Assembly: GCF_008065135.1 (NCBI RefSeq)
Contig: NZ_CP042914.1
Location: forward strand, 6,739,404-6,803,403
Length of the DNA stretch: 64,000 nt
Reading direction: 5' to 3'
From: Roseimaritima ulvae
GTDB taxonomy: Bacteria > Planctomycetota > Planctomycetia > Pirellulales > Pirellulaceae
The translations under genes were made by a program, and so were the position numbers. Position 1 is the first letter of the stretch. Each line of letters begins with the position of its first letter. The notes under the pieces were generated by a model. It was given only the letters and a program-made list of their open reading frames with translations, made no database searches and had not been told where the DNA came from. This document shows, one piece after another, positions 58,972 through 64,000 of this stretch.

Positions 58972-61900
58972 TCAGCTGCCCATTTCCGAAAACAACTGGT
59001 CGACCGCCGACTCATTGGAGCCGGCACTCAACTGGTCGTCCGCCAGGGTATCCAACACGCCTTCGACGCCCATCGTAGCGGCGGGGTCGAACACACTGGA
59101 GCTGGAGCGAGCCGATTCGCCTTGGGCGCCCTGTCGGTACAGCCGATTCAATTCGTCGATGACCTGCTTGGCGTCGTTGGGCTCCACGCTCCCGTTGCCA
59201 TCGACGTCCAGGAACCCGTTCACCGTAAACCCAACCGGCGGCGGCAGCGGGATACTGGTGCCGCCGTACTGGCGGTTGTAGGCGTTCAGGGCGTTGATGA
59301 CCTGCAAAGCGTCCAAGGGCGTGACGCCGTCTTGGTTGTTGACGTCGTACTGACCATTGGGGTTCTGGTAGGGGTTGTCCCCAATGACCACCGGAACGTC
59401 TTCGATTTCACCGACCAGGGTCACTTGATTGGTATCGGGATCGACCCGCTCTCCGGTCAGGATGACGCGTGCGTAGGTGGTGCCCACGACGGCGTTTTCG
59501 GGCACCGTCAAAGTGGTCCCCAGGAACGGCGAGTTAAAGCTTTGCGATTCACCGTCATCGTCGAAGTCGCCGTCGCCATTCCAGTCGACCAGAATGTCCA
59601 ACACATACGCCAAGCCATCCGATTGCACATCGACAGTGACCGGGGTCGTGAAGCCGCGTTGGAAACCGCCGGCGAAGCTGACACCGTCGTCGACGTCTCC
59701 ATCGGGCACTTTGGCGTCGCTGTCGGCCGTGACGGTCGGTCCGATTCGCAGTCCGTCATCGACTTTGCGGCGCGGTCCACCATCGTCCATGCGGGATCGA
59801 TAGTTGCCCGCCCCAGTATCTGCCGCCGGGTCGGGGGCATCGCCATAATCGAAGCCGGCACCGACAAAGATCGTCAATTCGGTGCGTCCATCAGCCTGGT
59901 TGCTTTGCAGCTGATTGCCGACTTCGTCTTGGATCGTGACCAGATCCACAACGCCCGTTCCGGTCACGCCCGAAGAACCATTGATGAACACGCGAGAGCC
60001 CACTTGCGAGGCCGCAATTCCAGGCAGGCCGGCCGCCGTGATGGTTTCGACAATCCGGGCCGCCGCTTGTGTGGCGTTCGCATCGGGTGCGATGTTGATG
60101 GGCAGCGACGCGTCTTGGCCGGGCGTGCCCAGCTGGGTCAGTACCGTGTTGCTCATGTCCAGCGAGTAGTTCACATCGCCACCCAGGGCGATGCGTCCGC
60201 CGCCGGTGTTGACCGGAGCAAGGCCCAGTCCCGCACCGCTGATCGCCGCCACGATGGCGGTAGCCAGTTGATCCATGGTGGGCGATGAAGAAACCTCCAC
60301 GCGGACCGCTCCGGCAGTCTGCAGCGAGTTGTCGCTATCGATTTCGAAGGTCACCTCTTGGATCGCTCCGCGGCGAATCACGAAGGTCTGTCCGTCTTCG
60401 ACGCCTTCAGGAATGGCGACGTTGGCGGGGATACCAATCCCGAAACCGACTTCGGTCCCGATGGCACCGCTGACCACCAACCCACTTTGCAGCGGATCGA
60501 AGACCGCCAGCGAATTGGTACCGGTCAAGCCGATCTGGGCGTCGCCGCTGCTGACCGCGGTCAGCGCCAGGGCCGAAGCGTTGATGGCGTCACGGATAGC
60601 CTCGGCGATCTCTTCTACCGTGGCATTCACCGGGACCGGGATCGGGATGTTGCCGGCCGTCGACGTTTGATCTTCGTCCAGTTCAAACGTGAACAGCAAG
60701 CTGCCATCGGTAACCGTAAAGGTCGCTCCGTCGGTACCCACCACATCGGTCAGGTCTTGGGTGACCGTCACGCTGATTCCGGTTTCGTATTCAAACGCCG
60801 TGCTCTGGCCAGAGCGGTCGACGACGTTGAAGATGCCTCCGTCCTGAATGATATTGCCATCCAACGCTTGGATCACCGAGTCGGTGGAATCCAACATCCG
60901 GATCACATACACCGCATCGGTGCGGAATACGCCGGCCAACGGAGTCAAGCGAATCACGTTGGTGCTGGGGTTGTATCCGAATTGATAATCGCGGCCTTCC
61001 ACCAACGGCACGCCGTCTTCCAACATCAGAATCGAACTGCCGGTAACCGTGCGATCGTCGATGCCGACGCCGGGTCCCGGGTCGCTAGGAATAATGCCGT
61101 CGACCAGTTGGATTTCGAAGAACTGCGGAGCGCCAACGACCTCGACCACGCCGGCACCCGAGCCCTGCTCATCGGCTCGCGGCGCCGTCAGGATGGCCCG
61201 CGGCCCCACCTCGTCGCCGCGGTCTTCGGCACCGCGATCTTTAAACACCAGTTCGCCCGAGCCAAACGGCGATTCCACATTGGGATCGTCGACCCGCAAT
61301 TGGCCGTTGACGTCAAACCTTGGGGCCAAGATCGGCGAAGGTGGCAAGCCCAGCGGGTTGCGAACGGTGACCAGTGACGCCCGATCCTGCAACGAATCGA
61401 TCGAGGCATCGATGATCGATGCGCCGCTTGAAGGCGTAAAGATCAACTCGCCAGCACTGACAAACAACTCTTCCGAATCCGGCACCAGTTGCTCAAACGT
61501 GCCCGGCAAGGTGGTCGTGCTGAGGTCCGTCGCGTTGCGATAGAACGTCGACGCTCCCAGCACCGAACTGTTGCTTTGCGTATCAACATCCAAGCCAACA
61601 TCGGAGTTGGCAACGACGTTATTGAGCAGGGTGGGCGAGGCGTTTTGCCGGACGGTGATGCCCGTGCCGCCGGGCACAAACAGATCCACCGACGTACTGA
61701 AGATGGCTCCCACCGCATCGATGTCCGCTCCGATCGTGCTGGACGTCGGATCGCCTTGCCGCAGGTCGGTCAAGCGAACGAAGGCCAAGCGATCTTGCAG
61801 GCCAAATCCGGCCGCATCGATATCAATTTGACTGGACAGGCCGTCGGCGATGCCGACTTGCGTGTACGTCACGCCGTCGCGGCTGACCTCCACCAGGACC

Positions 61901-64000
61901 GATTCTACGGATCCGGTTTCGAAGATCGCCAGGTCCGGTCGCGAGTCGCCGCTGCCGGTCAAACGGTTGTCGACAAATTCGACGACCAACACGCCGCCGT
62001 TGCCCAGCGAAACCGTCTGGGTCCCATCGATCGGCTCGGCGCCACGGGTGGCCAGGTTGGGGGTCCCCAAGGCTGTCAGCGGGTTTTGGAATTCAGCATC
62101 CGGTTCCGGGCCGCCGTTGGCGCCCGGGGTGTAACTGGTGACCGCATCGGCAAACGACAGACTGCCTTGAGAGAACACGATGCCGTTGATCGTCTCCGAT
62201 GGCGCGGTCACGCCGGGCGTCACCGATCCGCCGATCACCGTGTTATTGACAATCCGGTCGAACGGTACCGGGTCCAGGTCGGAACCCCCGGCGTCGATTC
62301 CCGAAACGCGAATCCCGCCGACGTCGTTAAAGGCCAACACGTTACTCTGGACCACCACGCCCGGCACCAAAGCTTCGGTGTTCAGTTCCACCAGGTTGCG
62401 TGGGTAGCGGACCAAGCTGTCGGTCGTGTTACCGTCCACATCCGCGGTCACGTCGTGAACCAGGTCGATGCCATATTGTGAATTGAACAGGAATCGACTG
62501 TTTTCGACCAGGATCACACCCTGTGCGTCACGTTCGCGGTTCTCATCGCCGCGACCGCCCAGTCGCACCACTTCGGCCAATGCGCCATTGGTGTTATCGA
62601 CCAGCGACAATCCCAACAGATTGATTCGTGGATCCGACAAGGTATCCAGTCCGCTGGCGGGTTGAGCGGAAACATCCAGCACCGCCTGCACCGGTGAACT
62701 GTTGATCGCCGCCAAAATCGCTTCGGCGACTTCGCTGGCCGTCTGCGGACGCACCAGGCCGGTTCCCGGAACCGGTAAACCGGTCAGCGGGTTGATGTCT
62801 TCGCTGCCGGGTTCCACAGCCAAGAAGGTATAAGGAATTGCCACGCGTCCCGGGGCCACGCCGGTTTCCGATTCCACCAGGTCGAACTCGAAAGTCACCG
62901 TGGCATTGCCATCGCCAATCGTAAAGCTGGCACCATCGATCAGATCGGTGGCTGGATGCGCCGTGATGGTCTGCGACTGGGCCAACCGCGTGTTGGTGTC
63001 CAAGGCCCGGAAGGTGACACCGTTATTGGAAGCCACGTATTCGCTGGCGTCGCGAATTTCCAACTGGTAGGAGCCGGTCACCAAGTCGCTGACCGGTTGA
63101 GCGGGACTGGTCAGATTCGGTGAGGGATCGACGATAAAGTCAGTCTCGACGGTCGCTCCGGTCGCCAGTTCTCCACGTTCGGCAAAGCCGATGATGATAT
63201 CGTCGATGTATACGCCTTCGAAGGCGTTATTGCGAGCGCGACCCGCACCTTCGCTGCCGAAGGAGTCGCCATAGCGAATCCCGCCCAGCCCGAACGGTCC
63301 GCTATCGTCAACCGACAAGCCGGTGAACTTGACCAACGACCCCGAGCTGCCAAAACCGGTCAGCTGCCCGTCGGCGAAATGCTGAGCGGCAGCGTAGCGG
63401 ATCGCATCGGCCACTTCAGTTGCCGACATCCCACTATCGATGGCTATCGGCAGCCCCACATTGTTCAACGATTGCTCGATGGACAGCGGACTATCGGCGG
63501 GCACCGAAACGTCGTAGCCGCCGGTGATTTCGATACGGTTGCCATCGGACAGCACGCGGAAATCGCGGGTCACCGAGATCTCGGCTGTATAGTTGCCGAC
63601 GTCGCCGTCGGTGCCCGAACCAGCAATCGTGGGATTGTAGTTCGAATTCTGATTGCTGCTAATACCGATGTAATACGTCTGGTCCCCTTGAGCCGTGATC
63701 AGGTAGTCCAGCACGACGCCGGGGTTCGCCGGATCGAACGGTGGGATGGCATCACTAGGCACCACGTTGCCTTCGCTGTCGAAGACACGCACCAGAGGCG
63801 TGACGGCCGATCCCAATTCCGGATCCGCCATCACCGACAACGTCGCGCCGGCCGGCAGGTCCACACGGAACAGATCCACGTCTTGGACATTGTTGATATT
63901 GCCCACGCCCGAGTAGGTCACGTCGCCGTCGGGAATTGGCAAGGCGGTCGCCGAGACCAATTCTTCATTCGGTTCGACGGTGAAGTCAAAGCCGCTGTTG
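58972..64000 (-). CDS. Giant surface protein with GEVED and dockerin, partial (N-terminus off window)
   Basis: A reverse-strand gene open to the right edge, so the true start lies outside; at least 1675 residues are in the window. A PPC-like (pre-peptidase) segment comes first (VDLFRVDLPAGATLSVMADP, QTYYIGISSNQN). A large body of beta repeats follows, with right-handed-helix-like text (NNTVIGGSVTPGVTAPSETIN, GIRVSGIDAGGSDL), then repeated modules with FVIRRGAIQEVTFEIDSDNS-type strands. Near the C-terminus is a GEVED domain (DYGDAPDPAADTGAGNYRSR through GEIEDVPVVIG). It ends with two dockerin-type repeats: DVNNQDGVTPLDALQVINAL and DVDGNGSVEPNDAKQVIDEL. No active site is seen. The same strand and order as the two neighbours suggest a surface-protein cluster. 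Confidence 0.85.
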   Translation of the reverse strand, partial: NSGFDFTVEPNEELVSATALPIPDGDVTYSGVGNINNVQDVDLFRVDLPAGATLSVMADPELGSAVTPLVRVFDSEGNVVPSDAIPPFDPANPGVVLDYLITAQGDQTYYIGISSNQNSNYNPTIAGSGTDGDVGNYTAEISVTRDFRVLSDGNRIEITGGYDVSVPADSPLSIEQSLNNVGLPIAIDSGMSATEVADAIRYAAAQHFADGQLTGFGSSGSLVKFTGLSVDDSGPFGLGGIRYGDSFGSEGAGRARNNAFEGVYIDDIIIGFAERGELATGATVETDFIVDPSPNLTSPAQPVSDLVTGSYQLEIRDASEYVASNNGVTFRALDTNTRLAQSQTITAHPATDLIDGASFTIGDGNATVTFEFDLVESETGVAPGRVAIPYTFLAVEPGSEDINPLTGLPVPGTGLVRPQTASEVAEAILAAINSSPVQAVLDVSAQPASGLDTLSDPRINLLGLSLVDNTNGALAEVVRLGGRGDENRERDAQGVILVENSRFLFNSQYGIDLVHDVTADVDGNTTDSLVRYPRNLVELNTEALVPGVVVQSNVLAFNDVGGIRVSGIDAGGSDLDPVPFDRIVNNTVIGGSVTPGVTAPSETINGIVFSQGSLSFADAVTSYTPGANGGPEPDAEFQNPLTALGTPNLATRGAEPIDGTQTVSLGNGGVLVVEFVDNRLTGSGDSRPDLAIFETGSVESVLVEVSRDGVTYTQVGIADGLSSQIDIDAAGFGLQDRLAFVRLTDLRQGDPTSSTIGADIDAVGAIFSTSVDLFVPGGTGITVRQNASPTLLNNVVANSDVGLDVDTQSNSSVLGASTFYRNATDLSTTTLPGTFEQLVPDSEELFVSAGELIFTPSSGASIIDASIDSLQDRASLVTVRNPLGLPPSPILAPRFDVNGQLRVDDPNVESPFGSGELVFKDRGAEDRGDEVGPRAILTAPRADEQGSGAGVVEVVGAPQFFEIQLVDGIIPSDPGPGVGIDDRTVTGSSILMLEDGVPLVEGRDYQFGYNPSTNVIRLTPLAGVFRTDAVYVIRMLDSTDSVIQALDGNIIQDGGIFNVVDRSGQSTAFEYETGISVTVTQDLTDVVGTDGATFTVTDGSLLFTFELDEDQTSTAGNIPIPVPVNATVEEIAEAIRDAINASALALTAVSSGDAQIGLTGTNSLAVFDPLQSGLVVSGAIGTEVGFGIGIPANVAIPEGVEDGQTFVIRRGAIQEVTFEIDSDNSLQTAGAVRVEVSSSPTMDQLATAIVAAISGAGLGLAPVNTGGGRIALGGDVNYSLDMSNTVLTQLGTPGQDASLPINIAPDANATQAAARIVETITAAGLPGIAASQVGSRVFINGSSGVTGTGVVDLVTIQDEVGNQLQSNQADGRTELTIFVGAGFDYGDAPDPAADTGAGNYRSRMDDGGPRRKVDDGLRIGPTVTADSDAKVPDGDVDDGVSFAGGFQRGFTTPVTVDVQSDGLAYVLDILVDWNGDGDFDDDGESQSFNSPFLGTTLTVPENAVVGTTYARVILTGERVDPDTNQVTLVGEIEDVPVVIGDNPYQNPNGQYDVNNQDGVTPLDALQVINALNAYNRQYGGTSIPLPPPVGFTVNGFLDVDGNGSVEPNDAKQVIDELNRLYRQGAQGESARSSSSVFDPAATMGVEGVLDTLADDQLSAGSNESAVDQLFSEMGS

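Noticed and set aside
58264-60288. 674-codon forward open frame across the ends of two surface genes
   Set aside because: Antisense to two well-supported reverse genes. The composition is Arg/Ser/Pro-rich, with no start signal or known motif.
1-64000. tRNA, rRNA, integrase, prophage or defence-system genes
   Set aside because: Looked for on both strands; no convincing tRNA arms, rRNA segments, recombinase motifs, toxin-antitoxin pairs or restriction enzymes were found.

Overview
The window comes from a high-GC member of the Planctomycetota, most likely Pirellulales/Pirellulaceae (a Rhodopirellula/Roseimaritima-like cell). The evidence is a DUF1559 prepilin-like protein with a C-terminal H-X9-DG motif, LEPR-XLL N-termini and dockerin-type repeats on giant surface proteins, a TPR-VCBS-ASPIC protein, an SHD1-domain protein, a Pkn-type kinase with a C-terminal membrane anchor, and many short interspersed palindromic repeats between genes. 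No rRNA, tRNA, CRISPR array, integrase or recognisable transposase gene was seen.

Layout. 0-4 kb: mutM(-) divergent from trpB(+), then a DUF1559/lipoprotein pair(-). 4-9 kb: a TPR/FG-GAP/ASPIC protein translationally coupled to an L-fuconate dehydratase. 9-18 kb: SHD1 protein, unknown 564-aa protein, SDR, PhoD-like phosphatase plus membrane protein, zinc-ribbon membrane protein, Flp pilin plus small membrane protein. 18-22 kb: ABC-2 permease plus two CNNM/HlyC-type proteins in one tightly overlapping operon. 22-29 kb: TPR lipoprotein, Fur-family regulator, FlgM, CDF metal transporter, TIGR03960-type radical SAM protein. 29-38 kb: Rieske protein plus C39-like membrane peptidase, O-antigen ligase plus acyltransferase, PlsC, Ser/Thr kinase, TIGR04282 transferase plus ThiO-like oxidase. 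38-40 kb: N-acetylneuraminate-lyase-like aldolase behind a heptamer tandem array, and a small FAD/NAD-binding protein.

40.5-51 kb is a flagellar locus: flbD-motA-motB-fliL-fliN-fliO, then about 4 kb of non-flagellar DNA, then fliP-fliQ-fliR-flhB. The intervening block holds a headless DUF1559 gene, its intact lipoprotein partner, a terminator-like hairpin, a MITE-like element, five copies of a 174-bp tandem repeat, a Bax-inhibitor-1 gene, a DUF2007 gene and a cluster of five GC-rich palindromic repeats. FlgM lies separately at 25.5 kb. Neither fliM nor flhA is in the window.

51-64 kb is a reverse-strand cluster of three very large secreted, dockerin-bearing proteins (the last runs off the right edge). 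One has cadherin/Ig-like repeats, one has a zincin metalloprotease motif, and one has a GEVED domain.

The strongest non-gene signals are four interspersed repeat families: a ~111-bp MITE-like palindrome (4 copies), a 24-bp GC-rich element set in inverted pairs, a hairpin element whose stem covaries between copies, and a 174-bp tandem array. There is also a 15+5 copy heptamer array just upstream of the aldolase start, and a perfect 9-7-9 inverted repeat just upstream of the Fur-family gene.
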